Source: an uncultured Arcanobacterium sp.
GTDB lineage: Bacteria > Actinomycetota > Actinomycetes > Actinomycetales > Actinomycetaceae
NCBI GenBank assembly: GCA_945874735.1
Contig: CAMCHI010000005.1
Coordinates: forward strand, 1 to 64,000
Length of the DNA: 64,000 bases
Direction of reading: 5' to 3'
Position 1 is the first letter of the stretch. Every line of letters starts with the position of its first letter. A program made the translations under genes and the position numbers. Positions 19,223 through 29,576 of the stretch are shown one piece after another. The notes below the pieces were generated by a model, which did not search any database, was not told where the DNA came from, and saw only the letters and a program-made list of their open reading frames with translations.

Positions 19223-19720
19223 ATGAAAGAAATGAGCACATTAACAGAAATTTACACATTGGGAAGGAATTTACTCAACCAACACGGTTTAACGAACTGG
19301 GAATTTGGTTTTGATAATGCAAAACGCCGATTGGGGCAAACTGATTTTCAGAAACAGAAAATTAGCTTGTCACGTTATCTTTGCCCATTACTTGACCCTA
19401 AAAAGGTGCAAGAAGTTATTTTGCATGAAATCGCCCATGCCTTAGTAGGGAAAGATCATGGGCATGATGCGGTTTGGAAAGCAAAATGTGTAGAAATCGG
19501 GGCGGTTCCGCGTGCTCGTATGAAAAACGCACCACAACTAACTCCGCTTTGGCAGGGAACTTGCCCACAAGGACATAAATATTCGTATCATCGAAAACCT
19601 AAACGGGTGCAGTCTTGCGGAAAATGTTGTGCAACTTTTTCCCGCAATCATTTAATCCAATGGGAAAATACTCAGACTCAGAAAATCCTACGTATCGGAC
19701 GATACAATTATTTAGACTAA
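19223..19720 (+). CDS. SprT-like zinc metalloprotease-domain protein
   Basis: A 165-residue protein with the SprT-like core: HEIAH at residues 68-72 (zinc ligands H68, H72 and catalytic E69) followed by GKDHGHDAVWK, which supplies a third ligand. The C-terminal part has a treble-clef-like zinc ribbon with CPQGH and CGKC. Eukaryotic relatives (Spartan) cleave DNA-protein crosslinks; bacterial function is not established. Two ATGs (19223 and 19232) are possible. TAAGAT ends 9 bases before the first ATG and no Shine-Dalgarno is seen, so a leaderless transcript is plausible. Confidence 0.85.
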   Translation: MKEMSTLTEIYTLGRNLLNQHGLTNWEFGFDNAKRRLGQTDFQKQKISLSRYLCPLLDPKKVQEVILHEIAHALVGKDHGHDAVWKAKCVEIGAVPRARMKNAPQLTPLWQGTCPQGHKYSYHRKPKRVQSCGKCCATFSRNHLIQWENTQTQKILRIGRYNYLD

Positions 19721-19771
19721 GGTTAAGTGAAAAAAGACCCTAACTTCGGTGACTAAACTAAGCAGGTAGAT

Positions 19772-21106
19772 ATGAAACTAAAGCAGAAAATAGCAGTAGT
19801 AGTTACTATTCTTACACTGATATTAACTGCTTGTAGTTATCCTAATACTTCTCCTACCACCGCTGATAAGGCATTAGAAATACCAGTCACAGAAATAAAT
19901 TTTCATCTTTGGGACGAAACTGCTGCTAGAGCCTACGAAAAATCTTTCGCAGCCTTCACAAAGCTGAATCCAGATATTAAAGTAAAGATAAAAATAACTC
20001 CTTTTAGTCAGTACTGGCAGGAGACAGATGAAAAAATCAGCACTCCTGAAATGGCTGATATTTTCTGGATAGACGCCTTAAATTATCCGAAATATGCACA
20101 AACAGGTCATCTGCTTGATATTTCTACCACTCTTAACCAAACTCCTGACCCTTGGCAAGAATCCGTCACCAATATTTACACTTATCAAGGTAAACTCTGG
20201 GGAGTGCCACAACTATGGGAATCATTTGCTCTGTATTACAACAAAAATTTACTGGCTAAACATCACCTAGACCCGTCTACTCTTATTTGGAGTCCTAAAG
20301 CTGAACAAGACACTTTAATTACCGCCGCTAAGCGCTTAACAGTAGATGAACAAGGAAAAACTGCTGATAGTAAAGATTTCGATGAAAGTAAAACTAAAGT
20401 ATATGGCTTTGCAAGTGCGGTGAATGATGCGAGTGTGTACAGTACTTTTTTGAGTCAAAATAAAATGGTTTTTTCTGCTAATGCACCCCAAATCAACTTT
20501 TCCCACACTAACAGCACTGCCACTTTCCAATATTTATTCGACCTAATCCACACCCATAAAGTAACGCCTACACCTACTCAGATAGCTAACGAAGAAAATT
20601 ATTTACGTAACTTGTTTGTTAAAGGGGAACTAGCAGTATTGCAAGCTAGTCCCGCAAATCTAAAATACGTGTATGCACACCAGAAAGATAAATGGGGACT
20701 TGCCCCTAACCTAGCTGGCACAACTGGACGTATTAGTACCGTACAAGGAATAGCTGCGGCTGGAAATGCCCATACCAAATATCCAGCTAAAACTGCACGT
20801 GTACTACAGTGGTTAGGTTCTAAAGAAGGGCAGCTGGCATTAGGGGAACTAGGGGTAGGTTTTCCCGCAGTGATTGATGCCCAAGATGCGTTCATAAACT
20901 ATTGGGCACGGCGCGGAATTGACGCCTCTGTGTTTATTCCGGGCGGACTAGGTAATACTATTCATCTTGCTTTAGATGCTCAAACTCAAATAAAGCTAAA
21001 TAGTGCTCAAGACACAATTACACAAATATTAACTGGAAACTTAGCGCTTGTAGACGGATTGAGCACAGCTACTGAACAGAGTTTAACTGCTTTACCAGCC
21101 AATTAA
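19772..21106 (+). CDS. ABC transporter sugar-binding lipoprotein, orphan
   Basis: A 444-residue extracellular solute-binding protein of the family 1 (carbohydrate) type. It has a lipoprotein signal peptide with lipobox LTAC and lipidated C21, then the usual two-lobed binding protein sequence (FHLWDETAARAYEKSF, DIFWIDALNYPKYAQTG, GVPQLWESFALYYNK). No permease or ATPase gene is adjacent on either side, so it must work with a transporter encoded elsewhere or be a remnant. Its last 38 bases overlap the 3' end of the convergent phosphatase gene. Confidence 0.92.
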   Translation: MKLKQKIAVVVTILTLILTACSYPNTSPTTADKALEIPVTEINFHLWDETAARAYEKSFAAFTKLNPDIKVKIKITPFSQYWQETDEKISTPEMADIFWIDALNYPKYAQTGHLLDISTTLNQTPDPWQESVTNIYTYQGKLWGVPQLWESFALYYNKNLLAKHHLDPSTLIWSPKAEQDTLITAAKRLTVDEQGKTADSKDFDESKTKVYGFASAVNDASVYSTFLSQNKMVFSANAPQINFSHTNSTATFQYLFDLIHTHKVTPTPTQIANEENYLRNLFVKGELAVLQASPANLKYVYAHQKDKWGLAPNLAGTTGRISTVQGIAAAGNAHTKYPAKTARVLQWLGSKEGQLALGELGVGFPAVIDAQDAFINYWARRGIDASVFIPGGLGNTIHLALDAQTQIKLNSAQDTITQILTGNLALVDGLSTATEQSLTALPAN

Positions 21107-21662
21107 CTATACCTGTAGCTCCTGCTTCCACTACCGTTAAAGTGTCTTGAAAATTACTTGTGTTACCATACCAAGGATCTAGTACGTCCAGTTCTCCGTC
21201 TGAAGTATAGAAATCACTATAACGGTTACGCTTTCCGCTATTAGTACCCGCTGGGTCTAACACTGCGCCTGTTCCATACACTCCAGTTGGATATACAGAA
21301 ATTGTGCCATCAAATTCTCGCCATAAATGTACTTTTGCTAAATCAGTTCCTGCTGTTAATAACATGGGTTTTAAGGCACGGGCGTGACCCACCGTCATAG
21401 CAAGAATTAAATCTGCTTCCTGCAATTCATAATCACTAGCTCGATGAGCACAATGCTTATCTGGTAAAGCATATCCAGCTTGGCTTAACACGTATTGCGC
21501 ACGGCTATCAATAGGATTGCCGTGCTCTTCGCTGGAAACTCCCGCAGAAGTTACCACTATCTGCGTAAGTCCAGCTTGAGCTAATTTTTCGCGCAACACG
21601 ATTTCTCCCATAGGGGAGCGACAAATATTTCCGGTACAAACCACTAAGATTCGATACGGCAT
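21069..21662 (-). CDS. Low-molecular-weight protein-tyrosine phosphatase
   Basis: A 197-residue cytosolic phosphatase of the LMW-PTP family. The P-loop VCTGNICRSPM gives nucleophile C9 and R15 (CX5R), and LDPWYG near residue 161 carries the general-acid Asp. It is longer than the ~150-160 residues usual for the family because of a middle insertion. It starts 3 bases after the nrdF stop, so the two genes are probably cotranscribed. In other bacteria such enzymes act on exopolysaccharide kinases or as secreted effectors; the substrate here is unknown. Confidence 0.92.
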   Translation of the reverse strand: MPYRILVVCTGNICRSPMGEIVLREKLAQAGLTQIVVTSAGVSSEEHGNPIDSRAQYVLSQAGYALPDKHCAHRASDYELQEADLILAMTVGHARALKPMLLTAGTDLAKVHLWREFDGTISVYPTGVYGTGAVLDPAGTNSGKRNRYSDFYTSDGELDVLDPWYGNTSNFQDTLTVVEAGATGIVNWLVKQLNSVQ

Positions 21663-21665
21663 ATC

Positions 21666-22694
<1,029 letters not shown>

Positions 22695-22845
22695 TTACTA
22701 ACCTGTTCTATGTTATCTATTAACTGGAAGTGACCCCTAATTTTTTTCTGCTTAATAAGTCACTCAGTTTGGAATTTAAATTAGGGAAGAAAGCGTAAGA
22801 AAAGAAAAACGACCCGACAGGATTAAATCAACCATCGAGCCGAAG

Positions 22846-22918
22846 CGCGCCGAAAGGGACTCGAACCCCCAACCTCTTGATCCGTAGTCAAGTGCTCTAT
22901 CCATTGAGCTATCGGCGC
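22846..22918 (-). tRNA. tRNA-Arg (ACG)
   Basis: The minus strand folds into a standard cloverleaf of 73 bases: acceptor GCGCCGA paired with TCGGCGC, T-arm GGTTCGAGTCC-type loop, and anticodon arm CTTGA-CTACGGA-TCAAG giving anticodon ACG (read as ICG). CCA is not encoded. The gene lies between nrdF and the VaFE-repeat protein gene. Confidence 0.95.
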
Positions 22919-23253
22919 AAGTTCCGTGGAACATCGTTCAGTTTACTACTACTACCCCGCGAAATGCTAATTATTTCCTAGTGGTAGTGCGCACATCTCT
23001 TACTAAGTTATATACACTGGCTCTTTTGTCCGTCTTTATATATTTATGTCTTATTTTATCTCTTCTTTTTCTTCATCTTTCTCTCTTCTTTTTCTCTCCG
23101 TTTCGTTATTCCCTTTATTTCTCTCACCGCAGCGGTTTGTACACCGTTTCTCTTAATGCACTACTTATCCCCAACCACTTCAGCATTTCCTTTCTCACGC
23201 TACTCACTTCCTAAAGTGAAATGTATCCATCTACGAGTAATTAAGGAATAAAA
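22919..23253. other. Intergenic region with pyrimidine-rich tract
   Basis: This 335-base gap separates tRNA-Arg from the VaFE-repeat gene. Between about 23049 and 23125 the plus strand is almost all C and T with many TCTTC/TTTCT units. A 77-codon frame here (22981-23214) is a by-product of that composition. No hairpin or clear promoter could be assigned. Confidence 0.5.
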
Positions 23254-25851
23254 ATGCAAACTAAAAAACGAAAACTAATCCCGATACTGCTAATAACTTT
23301 ATGCACTTTGGGTATAACTGCTTTTCCATTTAACACCCAGTTAGCAGCAAGTGAACCACTAAGTATCACCGGAATTACTGCCCAAAACTATTCTGACGGA
23401 ATTGTTTACTACAAAAACGGAGTACTAGTAGGCGGACTAAACTTCTTTGACGTGTTAGATAATAGAACCGGCGGAAATAAACAATACTGTGTAAACTACG
23501 TAACGAATCAGCCTACCGGCAATGAACGCTACGAAGTACACAAACTAACTGCTCCTACAATTACCGCACCCAACAATATAGCACTCACCGTACGGCAATT
23601 CACGTATCTTTTACATAAATATCAACAACGTAAAGACCCTGTAACCCAAGCAGCTCTAGCTTATCTTGCCCATCAAAACTATGAAACGGTCGCTCCAGCT
23701 GATCATTATGGCGTGAATACCACCAGCCCAAGTGATACCGCAAAATGGTTAGCTAACCTAGTGCAACAAGTGTCTCCTGAAGTACAACAGCTAGCAATTA
23801 ACCTAGTAAATGAAGCTAAACTACGAGCCACCCATACTATAACTCCCGGCATTATACATACCACTAATCAACGTCATGGCACTATCCAAGGAATCGGTGC
23901 ACTAAATCAAAATAATGATTTTATTGCCGGCAAAACAGTCAGCATAACTTTAACTGGGCCAGCTGTGTTTACCGAGTCTAAAAGTAAAACTTGGCAAGGA
24001 ACTACTTTAGATAAAGGACTAAACCTAGCTTGGGAAGCAACCGGAAACGGAAATGTACAAGCTAGGATTACTTTCTCTGTAGAAAAAGGCAGTTTAGAAC
24101 TATGGGATCCAGTAGAAACAGTACAAAGCGTAGTTACTTTAGGAGCAAATATTCAAGAAGACACCGCACTATCTGATAGTTTAACTTGGGAAGTTGTGTA
24201 CGATTTTCAACCTAAAGGTATCTCAGCAGCGCAAAAAATCGCACAAGCCGGAACTTTCACCGACACTCTAACCGTATTTGCTGATCCTGCTTATGGAAAA
24301 GGGGAATGGCTAAAAGATGGAGAAAACTTCATACCTGTTAAATTCACGGCGAGCGCTTATCATTTAGGGGAAGAAATACCAACTCCTAGTCAGGAAGTAC
24401 CTAGTAATGCCCGCTTACTAGACACTATAGAAGTTACAGCTACTGGCCCAAGCGATATAGTGGCAACTTTTACTGATTTGCCCCCAGGTTTTACTACCGT
24501 AGTGTGGGAAATGCAGAAAAATAAGCAAGGAAAATACAAAGAGTATGTACGGCAAAATTGGCAAGATCAATTCGCGCTACTAGCAGAAACCACCTTACAA
24601 CCCACTGAGTTTCAAATAGACTCCACTCTACAAATACGGGACACTAAATCCGGCACATATTTAGTAGACGACTTATTCATTAGCGGATTGCCTAATAATC
24701 ACCCTAATTTTGCTGGAAACAGTAGATTTAGTGCCGATTCTTCCGTAATTTTTCAAGAACTATGGTTTTTTCCTTATCCCTTAGAAGTAAAAGAAGAAAA
24801 TTTAGCTCAAGCGGAAAAAATTGGAAACACTTTACAAATTCCGGCACGTAATGGGCATTACCCTAATTTAGGATCGCAAACTTTTAAGATACGTTACGAC
24901 CAACACGACCAAGCTATCCCAGGTACTTACGTATTTATCACTCATTTTCCAGGAGATGAACGAGTAAAACCATTACGCACTGCTGTAACTGACACACACG
25001 AACAATATGTGATAACACCAGCACCAGCCTTACATACCACTTTATTATTTGATGCGGAAAAAACAGCACCCAGCTATGGCACCCAAACCTTAACCGACAA
25101 AGTTTGTTATACCAATTTACAAACACAAAAAACTTACCGTTTACACGGAGAATTATTTAATCCAGACACCCAAGAAAGTTGGAATATTCAGGGTGAAACC
25201 ATCTTTACCCCCACCACTCCTAATGGGTGTACAACGGTTAATTTTTCAGTAGATGCTACTAAACTAGCAGGTAAAACAGTAGTTGCAGTAGAAACTTTGT
25301 TTCTAGAAAATAAAAAAGTAGCTGAACACCACGATCTAACTGACCTAAATCAAACTCTTAATTTCTTGCCCCAGCCCAACTTGGTCACTTCTGCTTACGA
25401 AGAAAAAGACGGAGATAAGATACTTACTCCCACTACTCAGGTAAACGTTATTGATAAAGTATGTGAAACCACTGGGCAACTCCGCACAGATACCACATAC
25501 ACGATTATTACCGATGCGGTCTTGAAAAGAAACGGAGAAAGTGTACTACCTCAGAAAGTAACGTCTTATTTTGCCCCTCGGGCTGCCAATGACTGTGCGG
25601 AAGTAAAAATATCTTTCAATGCCGAAAAATTAGCAGGAGAAGAAGTGGTACTTTTCGAAACCGTCATGCATAAAGATAATGTAGTGACCATACACCATGA
25701 CTTAAACGAAAAAATGCAAACCGTGAAATTTACTGAACTTCCACCCCCGCCCACTTTAGCGAAAACCGGAGCTATTCTCAGCGGTTTATTAGGCATAACG
25801 CTGGGATTAACTGGATTAGGATTAGCCTTACGTAAATACACTAAACCCTAG
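23254..25851 (+). CDS. VaFE-repeat surface protein, cell-wall anchored (LAKTG)
   Basis: An 865-residue secreted wall protein. A signal peptide (residues ~1-32) is followed by a domain with a conserved Cys (QYCVNYV) and helix (ALAYLAHQNY) seen at the head of actinobacterial pilin-like proteins, a long middle region, then two VaFE-type repeats (about 590-700 and 700-835) with DKVC, FSVDATKLAG/FNAEKLAG and AVET/LFET elements. The C-terminus is LAKTG (835-839), a hydrophobic helix and RKYTKP, a sortase signal with Ala in place of Pro. It faces the pilus operon across a shared terminator. AAGGAA upstream of the ATG supports this start. Probably a minor pilin or adhesin. Confidence 0.85.
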   Translation: MQTKKRKLIPILLITLCTLGITAFPFNTQLAASEPLSITGITAQNYSDGIVYYKNGVLVGGLNFFDVLDNRTGGNKQYCVNYVTNQPTGNERYEVHKLTAPTITAPNNIALTVRQFTYLLHKYQQRKDPVTQAALAYLAHQNYETVAPADHYGVNTTSPSDTAKWLANLVQQVSPEVQQLAINLVNEAKLRATHTITPGIIHTTNQRHGTIQGIGALNQNNDFIAGKTVSITLTGPAVFTESKSKTWQGTTLDKGLNLAWEATGNGNVQARITFSVEKGSLELWDPVETVQSVVTLGANIQEDTALSDSLTWEVVYDFQPKGISAAQKIAQAGTFTDTLTVFADPAYGKGEWLKDGENFIPVKFTASAYHLGEEIPTPSQEVPSNARLLDTIEVTATGPSDIVATFTDLPPGFTTVVWEMQKNKQGKYKEYVRQNWQDQFALLAETTLQPTEFQIDSTLQIRDTKSGTYLVDDLFISGLPNNHPNFAGNSRFSADSSVIFQELWFFPYPLEVKEENLAQAEKIGNTLQIPARNGHYPNLGSQTFKIRYDQHDQAIPGTYVFITHFPGDERVKPLRTAVTDTHEQYVITPAPALHTTLLFDAEKTAPSYGTQTLTDKVCYTNLQTQKTYRLHGELFNPDTQESWNIQGETIFTPTTPNGCTTVNFSVDATKLAGKTVVAVETLFLENKKVAEHHDLTDLNQTLNFLPQPNLVTSAYEEKDGDKILTPTTQVNVIDKVCETTGQLRTDTTYTIITDAVLKRNGESVLPQKVTSYFAPRAANDCAEVKISFNAEKLAGEEVVLFETVMHKDNVVTIHHDLNEKMQTVKFTELPPPPTLAKTGAILSGLLGITLGLTGLGLALRKYTKP

Positions 25852-25953
25852 CTATTTACTATAAGGTGAAATCCTAACAAAGAAAATCACCTCACTAAAC
25901 CACAAAGCTAAAATCCAACAACTAACCTTAAAACTCATAAATTAAATATAAAA

Positions 25954-25990
25954 GTTGTGGGTGGATAATTAACACGTATCCACCCACAAC
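25954..25990 (-). terminator. Terminator of pilus operon
   Basis: GTTGTGGGTGGATA and TATCCACCCACAAC form a perfect 14-bp stem with a 9-base loop. Read on the minus strand it is followed by TTTTATATTTAATTT, so it ends the pilus operon; it may also slow transcription from the facing VaFE gene. Confidence 0.85.
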
Positions 25991-26013
25991 CGCTATCTTA
26001 GCTACCTATTAAG

Positions 26014-28809
26014 CTACTTACGTTTCCGGCTCACGCGGTAAGCTGCCCAAATACCAGCTAGAGTAACTGCCCCACCGAATAATAACGGATCATTCACTCC
26101 GAAACCACCAGTATTAGGCAATACCACGCCCTGCATATTTTTCACTTCTAATATCCAATTTTGCGGACTATTAGTAGCTACTCGCACGAAATTCCTAGTA
26201 GTTTGCGTAGGCACTACCACTTTCAACTCATAATTACTATCTCGAGCTATCTGGAACTTCCAAGGAGCAGGTAACAACTGCGCATTATTACCGGCAGTAA
26301 TTTCTTCCAGCACATAGAAACCAGCCCGCAAACGAGTAGTAAACTCAGTACCGCCCGCCCGTGAGGTCAAAACAATATTTTCCGCCGTAGGATCAGGAGC
26401 TGTACCAGCATCATTTAATTTCTTAACCACAAACTTAGCACCAGCTAAAGCGCGGTTATTACCACCCAACTTCTTAATCACTAATTCACCGTCTGGATTA
26501 CGTTCCACCACGGTATTAGTAACCTCTACTTCCAATATACTCGGCGCATCTGATGGTAGTAAGAAAAGATTAGTACCTGCTTTATTTCTTCCTACTGGAT
26601 TAGCTCCAGTACGACCAATAGTGGCATCAATTCCATTAACTCTAAAAGAAGCAGTCATAGATTCAAATCCAGGCTTCAGTACTACCCCAGTTTCTTCAAA
26701 TCTACAATCATAATCATCGGGGATCTGCATTGTGCCCTCTTTTTCAGTTCCAGCCTGAACTTTCAAAGTTTCCCGAATAATTGGAGCACCCAAATCCGTA
26801 CGATGTAAACAAGCATAAGTGATATTAAATTCTTGTCTGTCTATAGAATTATCTACCTGCCCATTAGACACCAACTTTTTACTGATTTTTATTTTGCGTG
26901 TACCCGCATAGGCATTAGTTAAATTTAATGTAGAAACAGTAGAGCCACTGCCAGTAGCACCCACTACTCGCACTAGACGCTCCTCACTGTTAATAGTGTT
27001 ACCAAAAGGCCCTACGCTAATTCCGCTATTGTTAGTACCACCAGAAGCTCCTGTAGCAGCTTCTACGCTCCAACTTTGCTTCGGCGATAAATTACCGATA
27101 CGAGAATCAACAATCTCTTCTCGCACTCGACATTGTGTATTACGCTTTAAACCACTAATGGTAAAACTTTCTCCATTGCGCAAATTACGAACTGTCCAAC
27201 GCACTGGATTTGGCCATACCCCATTATTAGTGCACATATATTTAATAGCGAAAGTTTTATTAGCAGGCAGATTCATTCCAGCCGGTAATTCCACCGTCTT
27301 TTTTACCTTAAAAGAGAATGTAGGCTCTATATAGCGATTTACAGCGCGGAATTGCACAGTTTCAGAGCCGTCCACTTTAAATTGTTCGCCTGGTTTTAAC
27401 TCTAAAGAAGAATTACCACTCAAGATATAGAAACGTGACTCCACAAAATCTAAAGCATTAATAGTAGGTAGATTTTTCTCCACCACCCTACATGAAGATC
27501 CTGATGGAATTAATGATTCATAAGTAGTTTTCTCATTCATCATTAATTCTAGGTCAGTAACCGATACGTCGGAACGATAAGGATGAGTACAAATAATATC
27601 GAAAGTAAATATACTATTTCCTACTAAATTGCTCACCACACCGGCATCTATCCAAGCATTATTACGGTTAATCTCCACCTTTTTCTCTATAGATAACGGC
27701 ACATATTTCAAACCAGTTAATTCCAACATGGTCTGATAAGAATTATCTGCTGGAACCATTACATTAATCGCTAAAGTGTTCCAAATTTCCACTGGAATTT
27801 TATGGTTTGCTTTCATACGACGCAAACCTTCCGCTAAATTACCAGAGTCGGTAATGTAATTATGGAAATTACGAGCCTGCGGAGTAAGTTGCCAAGGCGA
27901 ATTAACACCCGATAAGTAACGCCACAAAATATACTGGCTAATTGCAAAATAATCACGCTTTGCTTTGGCTCGATCTATGCCACCCCAGAAACGATTTAGA
28001 AAACCGAAAGGATCTGAAGGGTGAGTAACATACATTACGTAACGAATATTGTCGTAAAACTGACGCTTATCCGAATTATGTAACGAAGGTGGCTGATTTC
28101 CTTGATCTTCCACGATAAAGTTCCAGAATTGTTCAGCAGTTACGTCTTTTTTATATACGTACTCTTGATTACCATCTGGACGTTTCTTAGTGGCATGACC
28201 ACAATATACCCAGCTTTGATCATTACCAAAATAACTAACCTTAAATTCAGGATTTAAGGCGTATAACGGATCTAAGTTTGGCACTTGATAAGGGCGCACA
28301 ATAGTACCGTCTGCGGGACGAGTAGAATCTAGTCTTGTATCGCTGTTCAACGTTTCTTCAGGAGAAACAGCACGTACCTCATAATCACTACCAGTGCCAT
28401 TAAGTTTTGTCAGACCACTGCCAACATTACTTGCTGCTAATAACTCATTCAACAAAGAAGCGTTCCGTGGAGCAACTTTGTCCATTCCTGCCATATTAGC
28501 TGGCACTGTAACTTTTTCTAGTGCAGTATGTAGTGCAGTTTGATTTGTAGCATTTTCAGTAGCAATCGGGCCAGATACTTCTAATTGCCCTAAGCCACTG
28601 CCGTTTTCTACCGTAACTTCTTCTACCGGCGCATTACCAGTATCACTCGTTTCAGTATTTACCACACTTCCTGCTGGAGATTTTTCTTCTGCTATCGCTT
28701 GTGGGTTAAAAGCTAATCCGAAAGTTAATAGCACAGACACTAACGCAAATCCGATACGCTTCCTTTTAGTGAAGGTATCTGAATAACTCATACCTTTCCG
28801 TATCATCAC
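26014..28809 (-). CDS. Thioester-domain pilus adhesin / tip protein (LPNTG)
   Basis: A 931-residue secreted wall protein. Signal peptide (residues ~7-41), a Ser/Thr-rich linker, then a thioester domain: C203 in WVYCGH and Q292 in AISQYILW are placed as in the Cys-Gln thioester (TQXA) family that binds host surfaces covalently. Next are repeated beta domains resembling DUF5979 (FAIKYMC, FNITYAC), a prealbumin-like SpaA/Cna-B domain with GEL-VIKK and YVLEEIT, and LPNTG at 897-901 with hydrophobic helix and RKRK tail. The start codon overlaps the small pilin stop as ATGA, so translation is probably coupled. Likely the pilus tip. Confidence 0.9.
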   Translation of the reverse strand: MMIRKGMSYSDTFTKRKRIGFALVSVLLTFGLAFNPQAIAEEKSPAGSVVNTETSDTGNAPVEEVTVENGSGLGQLEVSGPIATENATNQTALHTALEKVTVPANMAGMDKVAPRNASLLNELLAASNVGSGLTKLNGTGSDYEVRAVSPEETLNSDTRLDSTRPADGTIVRPYQVPNLDPLYALNPEFKVSYFGNDQSWVYCGHATKKRPDGNQEYVYKKDVTAEQFWNFIVEDQGNQPPSLHNSDKRQFYDNIRYVMYVTHPSDPFGFLNRFWGGIDRAKAKRDYFAISQYILWRYLSGVNSPWQLTPQARNFHNYITDSGNLAEGLRRMKANHKIPVEIWNTLAINVMVPADNSYQTMLELTGLKYVPLSIEKKVEINRNNAWIDAGVVSNLVGNSIFTFDIICTHPYRSDVSVTDLELMMNEKTTYESLIPSGSSCRVVEKNLPTINALDFVESRFYILSGNSSLELKPGEQFKVDGSETVQFRAVNRYIEPTFSFKVKKTVELPAGMNLPANKTFAIKYMCTNNGVWPNPVRWTVRNLRNGESFTISGLKRNTQCRVREEIVDSRIGNLSPKQSWSVEAATGASGGTNNSGISVGPFGNTINSEERLVRVVGATGSGSTVSTLNLTNAYAGTRKIKISKKLVSNGQVDNSIDRQEFNITYACLHRTDLGAPIIRETLKVQAGTEKEGTMQIPDDYDCRFEETGVVLKPGFESMTASFRVNGIDATIGRTGANPVGRNKAGTNLFLLPSDAPSILEVEVTNTVVERNPDGELVIKKLGGNNRALAGAKFVVKKLNDAGTAPDPTAENIVLTSRAGGTEFTTRLRAGFYVLEEITAGNNAQLLPAPWKFQIARDSNYELKVVVPTQTTRNFVRVATNSPQNWILEVKNMQGVVLPNTGGFGVNDPLLFGGAVTLAGIWAAYRVSRKRK

Positions 28810-29576
28810 ACCATCTTCTTTCGTGTCTTAACCAACAACGCTATTCCTAAGAGGAATACCCCAAAACCTAATCCTGTAATTCCTAATAACGCAGCTCCGG
28901 TGTATGCCATACTGGGTGGAACTTTTGGAGTAACAGGAGGAGTGGGTGGTACTGGAGGAGTAGGTGGGGTGGGTGGAGTTATTTCAGGAGTTAGTGGCGG
29001 GACTCGTTTTGCTACCACTTCCGGATTGCAATTCCACCAAGACTCACCCGTACTCGGATTTACTCCAATAGGCAAAGTTATTAAGAACGGAGCTACCTCG
29101 TCATTACGATAACCTGCCACCACAGGGGCTTGCGACTCTACTAAATAGACTCCTTGACTTAAGCCAGTAAACTGCACTTGTGCATTACTATCACTCACTT
29201 GAGTGGCTACCAATGTTACAGAGTGTGCAGTGATATTTTCTACAGTTAAATCACTTAAAGCGTCCCAAGATTGTTTGCTATCTAAAGTTACATCGGTAAT
29301 TTTAGATAACTTAAATATGTATCCCGCACCGTTTCCGGCTGGCAGATTTTGCGAATCTGCCAAATCGCTAGCCGTACTTGATGCTCCTACTTTAATAGTA
29401 AGAGAAGCATTTATACAGGTAGGAGCATAATCAGTAATCTCAGCAGTATCCCCCACCACCGTGATGGCTTGTGCCAAAGTAGAAACAGAAACAAAAAGAA
29501 AAAGTCCGCAAAATACGCCAATAGTAATACGTAATGTCTGGCGTATTTTGTTTTTATTACGCACAGTTTTATTCAT
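28806..29576 (-). CDS. Small SpaB-like minor pilin with proline-rich stalk and MAYTG signal
   Basis: A 256-residue secreted protein: signal peptide to about residue 37 (ending AQA), a single folded domain with the prealbumin-like FTGLSQGVYLVESQAP element, then a stalk of PPTPP/PPVTP units (about 190-220), and a C-terminal sorting-type signal with hydrophobic helix and KTRKKMV tail. The pentapeptide is MAYTG (223-227), not LPxTG. Gene order after a class C sortase suggests the basal or wall-anchoring subunit. It overlaps the sortase gene by 8 bases and the adhesin gene by 4. Confidence 0.85.
   Translation of the reverse strand: MNKTVRNKNKIRQTLRITIGVFCGLFLFVSVSTLAQAITVVGDTAEITDYAPTCINASLTIKVGASSTASDLADSQNLPAGNGAGYIFKLSKITDVTLDSKQSWDALSDLTVENITAHSVTLVATQVSDSNAQVQFTGLSQGVYLVESQAPVVAGYRNDEVAPFLITLPIGVNPSTGESWWNCNPEVVAKRVPPLTPEITPPTPPTPPVPPTPPVTPKVPPSMAYTGAALLGITGLGFGVFLLGIALLVKTRKKMV

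Noticed and set aside
22981..23214. 77-codon hydrophobic frame after tRNA-Arg
   Set aside because: It is the translation of a pyrimidine-rich tract, giving Leu/Phe/Ser runs without a believable start site.
28900..29112. Gly/Val-rich plus-strand frame opposite the small pilin
   Set aside because: It is the antisense reading of the proline-rich stalk codons.
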